DNA from: Pseudoxanthomonas sp. CF125
GTDB lineage: Bacteria > Pseudomonadota > Gammaproteobacteria > Xanthomonadales > Xanthomonadaceae
DNA length: 64,000 nt
Direction of reading: 5' to 3'
Assembly: GCF_900104085.1 (NCBI RefSeq)
Contig: NZ_FNLD01000001.1
Span: 1,123,935-1,187,934 of the forward strand
Both the position numbers and the translations under genes were made by a program. The notes below the pieces were generated by a model that had not been told where the DNA came from, did not search any database, and saw nothing but the letters and a program-made list of their open reading frames with translations. Within the stretch, counting starts at the first letter, position 1; each line of letters begins with the position of its first letter. Shown piece after piece: positions 10,302 through 19,073 of the stretch.

Positions 10302-11887
10302 TGAGCGCAGAAGCACTTCCCGGACGCCGTTCCACTGCCGTCAACCGGCCTTCCACCGCCCTTGCTCCGAACGAGATCGTACCGATCCTGCTGAACGAAG
10401 GGCGCCGCCACACGTTGATGCTGGTCGCGATCTTCGCGGGCATCGCCTTTCTCACCCTTTTCGCCGGCCTGTTCCTGCTGCCGAAGAACTACACGGCCTC
10501 CACCACCATCCTGGCCCAGGAAAGCGACATCATCCAGCCGCTGCTGGAAGGCCGCGCCGTGGCCACCGGCGTCACCGACCGCGCCGGCATCGCGCGCCAG
10601 GTGATCTACAGCCGCAAGGTGCTGGAAGACGCTCTGAAGACCGGCGGCTGGCTGGAAGACAATCCCACGCCGCTGCAGCGCGACCGACTGCTGGAAGAGT
10701 TGAAGGAGCGCATCACCATCCGCGCCTCCCGTCCCGACCTGGTCGAGATCACCTACCGCGACTCCGATGCGCAGCGCACCTACAAGGTCACCGAACGCCT
10801 GGGCGCGATGTTCATTAAGGAAAGCCTGGCCACCAAAGGCCGCGAAAGCCGCGAGGCCTACCAGTTCATCGATGCGCGGGTGAACGATTACCACAAGAAG
10901 CTCACCGACGCCGAAGACAACCTGCAGCAGTACCGCTCCGCCAATGCAGACGCGCAACCCGGCAGCGCGACCGACGCCAGTACCCGCATCAGCGCGCTGC
11001 GTACGCAGGTCGAGCAGACCCGCATGGCGTTGCTGGAACAGCGCTCGCGCGAAAGCGCCATCACCTCGCAGCTTTCCGGCGAATCCGCCGTCACTGCCGT
11101 GCAGACCCGCGAAAGCCTGTATCGCGGACAGTTGCTGGAACTGCAGAGCCAGTTGGACCGCCTGTTGCTGACCTACACCGAGCAGTACCCGGACGTGGTG
11201 CGCATCCGCCACCAGATGGCCGATATCCAGCAAGCGATGCGCGATGAAGAGCAGCGGCGCGCGACGGCGCCGAAAACCGCCAGCCCGTTCGACGACGCGC
11301 AGATGAATCCGCTATACCAGGAACTGCGCAGCCAGCAGGGACAGGCCCGCCGCGAAATGGCCGCCACCCAGTCGCGCATGGGAATCGCCGAATCGCTGTT
11401 GGACGAAGAACTCGGCCGCAGCCGCCGCATCGCCGCTTCGGAAAGCGCGCTAGCCGAACTGACCCGCGACTACGAAGTCAACCGCGACATCTACCAGGAT
11501 CTGTTGCGCCGGCGCGAGAACGCGCGCGTGTCGATGGAACTGGATCGCGAGGAGCGCGGCCTCACCCTGCGCGTGCAGGACCCGGCGATCATGCCCTTGC
11601 GCCCGACCGGCCTGCGCTTCCTGCATTTCGCCATCGCCGGCCTGTTGATGGCGGTGGTGGTGCCGCTGGCGCTGCTGTTCCTGAGGGTGCGCTTCGATCC
11701 CCGCATCCGTTCGGCCAATCAGCTGCAGAAGCTCTCCGACCGCCAGTTGCTGACGGTGGTGCCGCTGTACCGCACGCCGCGCGACCAGCGCCGTCTGCGC
11801 CTGCGCCAGGCGATGAGCCTGGGAATACTGTTCGTGGTCGTGCTGGCCTACGGACTGGCGTTCGGCTACAAGCAGATGATGGCCTGA
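10301..11887 (+). CDS. Wzz/GumC-type polysaccharide chain-length determinant
   Basis: A 528-residue polysaccharide co-polymerase of the inner membrane. The first membrane helix is near residues 40-60 (LMLVAIFAGIAFLTLFAGLFLL), split by no polar residue, and the Wzz domain follows. A long coiled-coil region occupies about residues 170-400, rich in Glu, Gln and Arg. C-terminal helices lie near 440-460 and 505-520. The extra C-terminal hydrophobic segment fits the exosortase-associated form. It sets chain length and links the Wza-like channel with the kinase homologue encoded two bases downstream. Confidence 0.9.
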   Translation: MSAEALPGRRSTAVNRPSTALAPNEIVPILLNEGRRHTLMLVAIFAGIAFLTLFAGLFLLPKNYTASTTILAQESDIIQPLLEGRAVATGVTDRAGIARQVIYSRKVLEDALKTGGWLEDNPTPLQRDRLLEELKERITIRASRPDLVEITYRDSDAQRTYKVTERLGAMFIKESLATKGRESREAYQFIDARVNDYHKKLTDAEDNLQQYRSANADAQPGSATDASTRISALRTQVEQTRMALLEQRSRESAITSQLSGESAVTAVQTRESLYRGQLLELQSQLDRLLLTYTEQYPDVVRIRHQMADIQQAMRDEEQRRATAPKTASPFDDAQMNPLYQELRSQQGQARREMAATQSRMGIAESLLDEELGRSRRIAASESALAELTRDYEVNRDIYQDLLRRRENARVSMELDREERGLTLRVQDPAIMPLRPTGLRFLHFAIAGLLMAVVVPLALLFLRVRFDPRIRSANQLQKLSDRQLLTVVPLYRTPRDQRRLRLRQAMSLGILFVVVLAYGLAFGYKQMMA

Positions 11888-11888
11888 C

Positions 11889-12677
11889 ATGAACGCCATG
11901 AACCGACAAGACAACCTGGAACCGATCGTGGACCCGACAGTGAATCAGGATACTGAACGTTCGCAGGGCGTCCTCCGCCGCGTGGATGCGGCCCGCTCGC
12001 TCGCCCTGCTCGACGAGCCCAAGGCGCTGACCACGCGCGAACTGGAGGACCGCCGCGTTATCCACCGCAATGACTCGGTGCGCGAGCAGGCCGACGCGTT
12101 CCGCGAACTGCGCACGCGCCTGCTGGCCGCCGGCGGCGAGCGCAACTTCGTCACCCTGGTCGCCCCGGTCAGCCACGGCTGCGGTGGCAGCTTCGTGGCG
12201 CGCAATCTGGCTGCCGCGTTCGCCTTCGACGACACCAAGACCGCCCTGCTGATCGACTGCGATGTCCTGCACCCCTCCCAGCACACCGCCTTGCGTGTGG
12301 ATACGGCCAGCGGCGGATTGATGGATTACCTGGAGGACAGCTCGCTTGACGTGAGCAGGATCCTCTACCGCACCGGAGTGCCGCGGTTGCGCCTGATCCC
12401 CAGCGGCCGCCAGCGCGAAACCACCGGCGAATCCTTCAGCTCGTTCCGCATGCGCGCCATGATCGATTCGGTGCGCAGCCGCTACCCGGACCGTTACCTC
12501 ATCCTTGATAGCCCTTCCGTGCTCGGTTCGCCCGACGCGCGCATCCTTTCCGAGCTGGCCGACATGGTGGTGCTGGTCGCCGGCTACGGCTTGGTGACGC
12601 CGGAGAAGATCGAAGCGGCGCTGGCCAGTTTTCCTTCTGAAAAAGTAGCCGGCGTCGTTTTCAACAACCTGCCCTGA
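11889..12677 (+). CDS. BY-kinase-like protein (CpsD/EpsG family) with degenerate P-loop
   Basis: A 262-residue cytoplasmic P-loop protein of the bacterial tyrosine kinase family that normally partners the chain-length protein. The Walker A' strand TALLIDCDVLHPSQH and the Walker B strand RYLILDSPSVLGSPDA are recognisable. The Walker A is altered to APVSHGCGGSF, with no Lys before the Ser/Thr. There is also no Tyr-rich C-terminal tail; the protein ends VVFNNLP. The same kind of degeneration occurs in EpsG-type homologues of exopolysaccharide operons. It may act as a structural partner of the exporter and not as an active autokinase; that is inference. Confidence 0.82.
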   Translation: MNAMNRQDNLEPIVDPTVNQDTERSQGVLRRVDAARSLALLDEPKALTTRELEDRRVIHRNDSVREQADAFRELRTRLLAAGGERNFVTLVAPVSHGCGGSFVARNLAAAFAFDDTKTALLIDCDVLHPSQHTALRVDTASGGLMDYLEDSSLDVSRILYRTGVPRLRLIPSGRQRETTGESFSSFRMRAMIDSVRSRYPDRYLILDSPSVLGSPDARILSELADMVVLVAGYGLVTPEKIEAALASFPSEKVAGVVFNNLP

Positions 12678-12699
12678 AGCATCCGCAAGGAGAAGGCGC

Positions 12700-14001
12700 A
12701 TGCACCCCAAATACCTACGCGCGTCGGTCATCGCCACCAGCCTGGTGTGCGTGCCCGGCACGGCCTGGGCGGCACGTGTGGACTACAGCCTGGACCTGGG
12801 CATGGAGTGGAACGACAACGTCACCCTGGCGCCGTCGGACCCCATCGACCAGCGCTACCTGCGCAGCGGGCTGGGCTTCCTGGTGACCGAGAACAACTCC
12901 TCGGTGCAGGCGCATGCCGATGGCCGCGTCGAATACCGCGATTACGAAGACGACGTGTTCACCGACACCGTCGACGGCACGCTGTCCGGCAGCCTGAACT
13001 GGATCGCCATCCCGCAGCGGCTGTATTTCCTGGTCGAGGACAATCTGTCCATACAGCCGGTCGATGCGCTGGTACCCGATGCGCCGGGCAACCGCCAGCA
13101 GGTCAACGTGTTTTCGGCCGGACCCACCATGATGTTCAACTGGTCGCCCACCCTGCAGGGGCAAGCCGAACTGCGCTACGTGGACAGCGACGCGGAAGTG
13201 ACCGACGAATTCAATTCGCAGCGCTTGGCCTTGGCGTTGCGCACCATCAAGGAGCTCACTCCCACCAGCCGGGTCTCGCTCAACGTGCAGGCCCAGCGCG
13301 TGGACTTCGAAGACGACATCGTAGCCCGCGACTACAACCGCTACGATCTCTTCGGTCGCTACTCCCGCACCCTGGCCCAGTTCGAATTGGGCACCGATCT
13401 GGGTTACTCGCGTATCGAATACCGGCAGGGCAGCCAGACGCGCTCGGAACCCTTGTTCCGCGTCGATGCCACCTGGAGCCCGAGCGAGCGCCACAGCCTG
13501 ACCGTGATGGCCTCCAGCCAGTTCTCCGACACCGCCATCGACGCGCTGAGCAGCATCCAGGCCGATGCCACCCTGCCGCAAAACGTGCTGACCGGCGATG
13601 CGGTGGTCAACGCTTCGCCGTATGAGATACGCAACCTGGATTTGGAGTACACCTTCACCAACACGCGCCTGAACTTCATGGTGGCGCCGTACGTGCAGAA
13701 GCGAAACTACGTGGATTCGGACGAATTCGACCAGAACAACCATGGTTTGCGCAGCGATCTGCATTGGCTGCTGCGCCGCTCGCTGACCCTGGGCATGTAC
13801 GGCACCTACGAGAAGATCGAGTACACGCAGTTGGGCCGCGAGGACGAAACCACGCGAGTGGGCGCCACCTTGCGTTACCAATGGACGCGCCACTGGAGCG
13901 CGGGATTGGAATGGGAGCGCTACAAGCGCGACAGCAACGCGGTCGGGCAAAGCGTCTCGCAGAATCTGGTGTATCTGAGTATTTCGTATTCCAATCGTTG
14001 A
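12700..14001 (+). CDS. outer-membrane beta-barrel protein of the exopolysaccharide exporter
   Basis: A 433-residue protein with a cleavable signal peptide (about residues 1-25, ending TAWAA). The mature part is a series of alternating hydrophobic/polar strands ending in an aromatic-rich C-terminus (LVYLSISYSNR), as in outer-membrane barrels. The early segment VDYSLDLGMEWNDNVTLAP matches the putative barrel proteins linked to PEP-CTERM/EpsL-type exopolysaccharide operons. Its role is not proven; a secretion porin or polymer-binding barrel is likely. A good ribosome site (AAGGAG) precedes the ATG at 12700. It sits between the kinase homologue and two lyases. Confidence 0.8.
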   Translation: MHPKYLRASVIATSLVCVPGTAWAARVDYSLDLGMEWNDNVTLAPSDPIDQRYLRSGLGFLVTENNSSVQAHADGRVEYRDYEDDVFTDTVDGTLSGSLNWIAIPQRLYFLVEDNLSIQPVDALVPDAPGNRQQVNVFSAGPTMMFNWSPTLQGQAELRYVDSDAEVTDEFNSQRLALALRTIKELTPTSRVSLNVQAQRVDFEDDIVARDYNRYDLFGRYSRTLAQFELGTDLGYSRIEYRQGSQTRSEPLFRVDATWSPSERHSLTVMASSQFSDTAIDALSSIQADATLPQNVLTGDAVVNASPYEIRNLDLEYTFTNTRLNFMVAPYVQKRNYVDSDEFDQNNHGLRSDLHWLLRRSLTLGMYGTYEKIEYTQLGREDETTRVGATLRYQWTRHWSAGLEWERYKRDSNAVGQSVSQNLVYLSISYSNR

Positions 14002-14011
14002 GGAGCGCGTC

Positions 14012-15886
14012 ATGAGCCAGCAGTCGGCCCCCGCGAGCGCATCGCGCAAGCAAGGACGCGGCTGGTCCAGCGCCTTTCTCCTTTGCCTGGCCATGCTTGC
14101 CGCGGCCATGGCCCAATGCAGCGAGGCCGGCGACAACCAGGTGGTACCGCCCGCGCCCGCGCCTCCGCCCGCACCCGGCCCGCAAGCCACGACCGAGAAC
14201 CAGAGTCCGACCGCCGATGCTCTCGTCGGCACCGGCGGCCTGAAGGTGGATCTTTCGTTCGTGGACAAGAAGTCCGCCGCTTATTCGCGCTTCAAGTCGT
14301 ATGTCGATTCGGCGGTGGCCGGCAGTCCCGGCTACGCGTTCGCAGCGAGCGATGCGGCGCTGATGTTCCGGCTCTCGGGCGCGGATAAATACTGCAAGCT
14401 GGCGGTGGCCATGGTGGAGAAGCAGGTGGCCGACGCCGAGGCCACGATCGCATCGGGCGGACGTCCGGAGATTTCCGGCGATTCCTATCTCGAAGTCGGC
14501 CCGTACATCGCCGACCTGGCCCTCACCTTGGACAGCTGCGCGGCCGATATTCCGGCCGACCAACGCAAGCGCTGGTCGGCCTACGCCGAGCAGGCCGTAT
14601 GGAACGTATGGCACCACGGTTCGGCCCAATGGGGCGGAAAACCGCATCCCTGGACGGGCTGGTCCACCGACAATCCCGGCAACAATTATTACTACAGCTT
14701 CCTGGAAGCGACCATGTTCTGGGCGCTGGTCAGCGGCAGCGACAGCTGGATGAAGGATCTGCGCGAGCGCAGACTGCCGCCGCTCAAAGCCTACTTCGCC
14801 AAATTGCCGGGCGGCGGCAGCAGCGAAGGCACCGGTTACGGCGCGGCGCACATGCGTCTGTATTCGCTTTACCGGCTGTGGCGCGACAGCACCGGCGAGG
14901 ACCTCGCCAACGCCAGCCCGCATGCGCACGACAGCATCGCCTATTGGGTGAATGCCACCGTCCCGACTCTGGACCGGTTCGCGCCCATCGGCGACCAGTC
15001 GCGCAACTCGGTGCCGGAGCTGTACGACTACCATCGGCGGCTGGTGCTGGAAGCGCGGCAACTGACCAACGAGCCCGAAGCCCTGGCCATTTCCTCGTGG
15101 TGGTTGGACTCCATTTCCGTGCCCAGCATGAGCGGCGGTTTCAACAGCCGCTACGACCTGCTTCCCGCCGGCAAGGGCGGCCATCCACCGAGCGGACTGC
15201 TCTATCTTGCCGAAGGCACCGGACACCTGTTCGCCCGCACCAGCTGGGACAAAGATGCGATGTGGGTGTCCTTCGTCGCCGGCCCCTACAACGAGAGCCA
15301 CGCGCACCAGGACCAGGGCTCCTTCACCCTGTTCGCGCGCGACTGGCTGGCGGTGACCGAAAACATCTGGAGCCACAGCGGCATCCAGCAAGGGACCGAA
15401 GTCCACAATGTCGTCCGCTTCGAGCGCAGCAACGGCAGTGCCAGCCAATGCGCCGCGCCGCGCGGGGACCTCATCGTGCACCAGTGCGAAAGCACCGAAT
15501 CGCGTTCCAAGTTGACGGTGACGCCGGGCCAGCAAGGCGCATTTTCCGCCACCGCCGACCTGACCCCCGTCTACCGCGGCAATCCCGCGCTGGGAAGCTG
15601 GCAGCGCAAGCTGGATTTCGCCGGACGCAAGTTGACCGTCAGCGATCAATTCAAACTGGGGGCGGGCACGCGCGCGATATTCCAGGTCAACGTGCCGGCC
15701 GAACCGAAGATCAACGGCAACGAAGTGCTGGCCGGTGGATTGCGGATGCGCGTGCTGGAGCCGGCCAACGCCTCCATCAGCATCCACGAGTGGCGCAAAG
15801 TGGACGCGCAGGAGTTCCGCAGCGGCTGGCGCATCGAGGTAGCCGGCGGGCAAAGCGGGTATCTGGTCGAACTCTCAGAAAAATGA
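14012..15886 (+). CDS. heparinase II/III-type polysaccharide lyase, first of a tandem pair
   Basis: A 624-residue secreted protein. Residues 18-45 form a hydrophobic export signal, followed by a Pro/Ala-rich linker (about 48-60). An alpha/alpha-toroid domain comes next, with DNPGNNYYYSFLEATMFW and GGGSSEGTGYG as landmarks. The heparinase II/III-like beta-sandwich then carries GPYNESHAHQDQGSF, a signature of this lyase superfamily (alginate, heparin and oligouronide lyases). It would cleave uronic-acid polymers in the periplasm or outside the cell. Its place in the export operon suggests it acts on the cell's own polymer. A GAGGAG site precedes the ATG. The protein is closely related to the next gene product. 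Confidence 0.82.
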   Translation: MSQQSAPASASRKQGRGWSSAFLLCLAMLAAAMAQCSEAGDNQVVPPAPAPPPAPGPQATTENQSPTADALVGTGGLKVDLSFVDKKSAAYSRFKSYVDSAVAGSPGYAFAASDAALMFRLSGADKYCKLAVAMVEKQVADAEATIASGGRPEISGDSYLEVGPYIADLALTLDSCAADIPADQRKRWSAYAEQAVWNVWHHGSAQWGGKPHPWTGWSTDNPGNNYYYSFLEATMFWALVSGSDSWMKDLRERRLPPLKAYFAKLPGGGSSEGTGYGAAHMRLYSLYRLWRDSTGEDLANASPHAHDSIAYWVNATVPTLDRFAPIGDQSRNSVPELYDYHRRLVLEARQLTNEPEALAISSWWLDSISVPSMSGGFNSRYDLLPAGKGGHPPSGLLYLAEGTGHLFARTSWDKDAMWVSFVAGPYNESHAHQDQGSFTLFARDWLAVTENIWSHSGIQQGTEVHNVVRFERSNGSASQCAAPRGDLIVHQCESTESRSKLTVTPGQQGAFSATADLTPVYRGNPALGSWQRKLDFAGRKLTVSDQFKLGAGTRAIFQVNVPAEPKINGNEVLAGGLRMRVLEPANASISIHEWRKVDAQEFRSGWRIEVAGGQSGYLVELSEK

Positions 15887-15890
15887 TTTG

Positions 15891-15931
15891 CGTCACGTTT
15901 TTGCCGTGACGGACCCTGCAGGACCGTCACG
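15891..15931 (+). promoter_or_regulatory. three mutually complementary segments (attenuator-like)
   Basis: Segment A (CGTCACG, 15891-15897), segment B (CGTGACGG, 15905-15912) and segment C (CCGTCACG, 15924-15931) lie just after the first lyase stop. B can pair either with A (7 bp, loop 7) or with C (8 bp, loop 11), but not with both at once. This permits two alternative RNA structures between the lyase genes, or the segments are repeated protein sites. The function is inferred. Confidence 0.4.
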
Positions 15932-16076
15932 AAGGCCCTGTTTCGGGCGAAATCCGAACCCTGACGCCAGCTGAACGAAGCCATTTCAGCCCCATACACG
16001 TGTCCGGTAGTTCCGACCGACCACGTTATGATGCGCCCGCCGATGCGTTTGTATGGGCTAGGGGGAGCCAGAGCGA

Positions 16077-16100
16077 AACGACAATAATCCTATTGTCGTT
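16077..16100. promoter_or_regulatory. perfect 9-bp inverted repeat before the second lyase gene
   Basis: AACGACAAT (16077-16085) and ATTGTCGTT (16092-16100) flank a 6-base spacer. It lies 18 bases before the AGGAG ribosome site of the second lyase gene. It could be an operator or a leader hairpin controlling that gene separately from the operon. Confidence 0.45.
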
Positions 16101-16130
16101 GTTGTGCGCGCGGCTTTAGGAGAATCCCCC

Positions 16131-18194
16131 GTGCAGCACCCCAATTCAGCAGCATCCCGGGCCTTGCGCCCGCTCGTTCGCCGTAAGCGCCTGATCGCCG
16201 CTTCCCTTGTCGGCGGCGCCTTCCTTGTCACCGTCACCGTTTCCAGTGCCGCCGGCTTGTTCGGCGATCGCTGGGAGAAACGGTCGGAGGACGCCTGGCA
16301 GCAATACCTGACCGCAACTACGCGCGCGCAGTCGTTGGCCCGGGCCTATTCGGAAACCTTGCTACCGGTCAGGCTCATGAGCCTGCTCCGCAGCCGCGTC
16401 CGCGCCGCCTCTGCCCCGGCCAAGCCCACGCCTGCGCCCATCGCCAGCGCCATGCCACCGGCAACAACGCCTGCATCGGCAGGTCCGGTCATGAGCGGCG
16501 GAAGCAGCGGCCCGCAGATGGCCAACTCGTCCCTGCCGCGCCTGATCCAGCTGCCTTCGGTACGGCGCTACGTCAACACCGGCTCGGCCGCGTATACGCG
16601 CTTCAAGAATTGGGTAGACGCTGCGGTGAACGGCAGTCCGGGCTACGCCTTCGCCGCCAGCGAGGCGGCGATGATGTACCAGCTGTCGCCCGAGACCAAG
16701 TACTGCACCCTGGCGGTGAACATGGTCGAGCGGCAGGTCGCCGACGCCGAAGCCGCCATCGCGGCGGGCAGCAATCCCGAAATCGCCGGCGACTCCTACC
16801 TGGAAGTGGGCCCGATGATCTCGGACCTGTCGATGACGCTGGTCACCTGTTCGGCTTTCATCACCGGCACGCAGCGGACGCGCTGGTCCGCGTATGCGGA
16901 GCAGTCGGTATGGAACATCTGGAACTACGGCAGCGCACGCTGGGGTAGCCGTTCGGCGCCGTGGACGGGCTGGTCGGTGGACAACCCGGGCAACAACTAT
17001 CACTACAGCTTCCTCGAAGCGACCATGTACTGGGCGCTGGCCACCAACAACGCCACCTGGATGTCCGAACTGCGTAACCGCCGCCTGCCCGCGCTGCAGG
17101 CGTATTTCGCCAGACTGCCCGGCGGCGGCAGCAGCGAAGGCACCGGTTACGGCACCGCGCAGATGCGTCTGTTCTCGTTGTACCACCTGTGGCGCGACGC
17201 CACCGGCTCGGACCTGGCCAACACCAACACTCATGCGACGGACAGCATCTATTACTGGATCAACGCCACCGTGCCGACGATGGACCGGTTCGCCCCGATC
17301 GGCGACCAGTCGCGCAACTCGATCCCCGAGCTGTACGACTATCACCGCCGGCTGGTGCTGGAAGCCAGGCAGACCGCCAACGGCGAGGCCGCGCAGCGCG
17401 CCGCTACCTGGTGGCTCAGCAACATCATGATGAAGAACAGCAGCGGCGTGCTGTTGCCTGGCACGCAGATGAATTCCGGCTTCAACTTCCGCTACGACCT
17501 GCTGCCGGCCGGCACTACCGCCACCCCGCCCTCCAACCTGGTCTATCACGCCAAGGGCGTCGGGCACCTGTTCGCTCGCACAGGCTGGGACGTCAACGCG
17601 ATGTGGGTGGCGATCGTGGCCGGTCCGTACAACGAGAGCCATGCGCACCAGGACCAGGGTTCCTTCACCCTGTTCTCGCGCGACTGGCTGGCCGTCACCG
17701 CCAACATCTGGAGCCATAGCGGCATCAACCAGGGTACCGATGTGCACAATCTGGTGCGCTTCGCGCGCAATGGCACCGTGGCGCGCCAGTGCGAATCGAC
17801 CACCAAGATCTCCACCATGACGGTGACTCCGGGCGCCAGCGGCGGCGACTTCACCGCCAACGCCAACCTGACGCCCGCCTTCTGCGACAACACCGCGGTG
17901 ACCTCCTGGGGGCGTCAATTCACCTTCGCCGGCCGCAAGCTGACCGTGCGCGACACCTTCGCAATGACCGCCGGCACCACCGCTACGTTCCAGGTCAATA
18001 CGCCGGTGCTGCCGACCCTGGTCAACAGCCGCGAGGCCACTGCGGGACGCCTGCGGGTGCGCGTGCTGGAACCGGCCAACGCCACCATCAATAGCAACTT
18101 CAGCACCGGCAAGTACGTCGAAGATGGCGCGCGCTACCGCATCGACGTGACCGGCGGCACCACCGGCTACCTGGTGGAGCTTTCCGAGATCTGA
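16131..18194 (+). CDS. heparinase II/III-type polysaccharide lyase, second of a tandem pair
   Basis: A 687-residue paralogue of the preceding lyase. The start is a GTG at 16131 with AGGAG at 16118-16122; an upstream in-frame GTG at 16104 lacks such a site. The N-terminus is basic (LVRRKR) followed by one hydrophobic helix (about residues 23-40) without an obvious signal-peptidase site, so it may be membrane anchored. A Pro/Ala-rich linker follows (about 85-115). The catalytic toroid and beta-sandwich keep the same landmarks as the first copy (DNPGNNYHYSF, GGGSSEGTGYG, GPYNESHAHQDQGSF). It has its own 244-bp upstream region with hairpins, so it may be separately controlled. Confidence 0.82.
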   Translation: MQHPNSAASRALRPLVRRKRLIAASLVGGAFLVTVTVSSAAGLFGDRWEKRSEDAWQQYLTATTRAQSLARAYSETLLPVRLMSLLRSRVRAASAPAKPTPAPIASAMPPATTPASAGPVMSGGSSGPQMANSSLPRLIQLPSVRRYVNTGSAAYTRFKNWVDAAVNGSPGYAFAASEAAMMYQLSPETKYCTLAVNMVERQVADAEAAIAAGSNPEIAGDSYLEVGPMISDLSMTLVTCSAFITGTQRTRWSAYAEQSVWNIWNYGSARWGSRSAPWTGWSVDNPGNNYHYSFLEATMYWALATNNATWMSELRNRRLPALQAYFARLPGGGSSEGTGYGTAQMRLFSLYHLWRDATGSDLANTNTHATDSIYYWINATVPTMDRFAPIGDQSRNSIPELYDYHRRLVLEARQTANGEAAQRAATWWLSNIMMKNSSGVLLPGTQMNSGFNFRYDLLPAGTTATPPSNLVYHAKGVGHLFARTGWDVNAMWVAIVAGPYNESHAHQDQGSFTLFSRDWLAVTANIWSHSGINQGTDVHNLVRFARNGTVARQCESTTKISTMTVTPGASGGDFTANANLTPAFCDNTAVTSWGRQFTFAGRKLTVRDTFAMTAGTTATFQVNTPVLPTLVNSREATAGRLRVRVLEPANATINSNFSTGKYVEDGARYRIDVTGGTTGYLVELSEI

Positions 18195-18213
18195 GCCTGC
18201 CGGGAATCGAGCG

Positions 18214-18253
18214 AAAACAAAAAGCCGCCTGTTCGATACAGGCGGCTTTTTTC
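18214..18253. terminator. bidirectional Rho-independent terminator
   Basis: GCCGCCTG (18224-18231), a 7-base loop and CAGGCGGC (18239-18246) are flanked by A-rich and T-rich tracts. It lies between two convergent genes and can stop the + export operon and the - assembly operon. Confidence 0.93.
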
Positions 18254-18266
18254 GTATCGCGGCCGG

Positions 18267-19073
18267 TCAGACGGCGGCAAGACCGCGCTTGGAAAGCGCA
18301 TGCCGGACGTAGTGGAACATGTACCAGCATGCTTGCCAGAGGGTGAGGTGCTCCGATTCGCGGTATACGCGCCACTGCCAGCGCGCCGCCCTCAACTTGT
18401 TGGAAGAAACCGAGCCGTTGCGCACCAGGTAATAGGCCAGCGGGCCTTCATGCCGGACGCGCACGGCATGGCCCGCACGGCGCACGCGGTCCAGCCAGAA
18501 CACATAGTCTTCATGGCCCATGCGCACGAACGGCACATCGCCCAGACGGCGGTCGTAGACGCCGGTGAGATTGCCTATGTGGTTGCTCTTGAGCATGTCG
18601 CCATAAGCGATCTCCGCGGGCGGCTCGACGCAGGACAGCAGATGGCCGTCTTCGGCGACCCGCTGATAACCCGCGTAGGAAACCAGCGCGCCGCTCTCCT
18701 GCATTTGCGCAAGCTGCAATTCCAGCTTGCGCGGATCCCACCAGTCGTCGCTGTCCAGGAAGGCGACATGGCTGCCCGACGCCGCGCGCAGTCCCGCATT
18801 GCGGGCCTCGGCCACGCCCGCATTGGCCGGTTGGCTGACGATTTTCACGCGGGAGTCCGCGCTGGCGTATTCGCGCATGATCCGGGCCGATCCGTCGCGC
18901 GAACAGTCGTCCACCAGCACGAGCTCGAGGTTGGCCAGCGTCTGCCGCAACACCGAATCCACCGATTTCCGCAGCGTCTGCTCCGCATTGAATACCGGCA
19001 TGATCACGCTGACCAGCAGTTCCGCGGAGCGGCCGCTGCCGTTGGCCGATTGCAGGGAAGTGGCGGTGGTCAT
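18267..19073 (-). CDS. glycosyltransferase family 2
   Basis: A 268-residue GT-A fold transferase. The N-terminal VSVIMPVFNAEQTL strand-helix, VDDCSRDGS and the metal-binding FLDSDDWWD motif are all present. GHEDYVFWLDR near residue 180 matches the catalytic ED region. It adds one sugar of the repeat unit on the cytoplasmic face. The frame is open far upstream but the ATG at 19073 overlaps the stop of the preceding gene by four bases and gives a normal-length protein. It is the last gene of the - strand assembly operon. Donor and acceptor are unknown. Confidence 0.88.
   Translation of the reverse strand: MTTATSLQSANGSGRSAELLVSVIMPVFNAEQTLRKSVDSVLRQTLANLELVLVDDCSRDGSARIMREYASADSRVKIVSQPANAGVAEARNAGLRAASGSHVAFLDSDDWWDPRKLELQLAQMQESGALVSYAGYQRVAEDGHLLSCVEPPAEIAYGDMLKSNHIGNLTGVYDRRLGDVPFVRMGHEDYVFWLDRVRRAGHAVRVRHEGPLAYYLVRNGSVSSNKLRAARWQWRVYRESEHLTLWQACWYMFHYVRHALSKRGLAAV

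Noticed and set aside
18214..18253. Possible CRISPR or small RNA at the symmetric sequence between convergent genes
   Set aside because: It is a single GC-rich stem with A/T tracts, that is, a bidirectional terminator.
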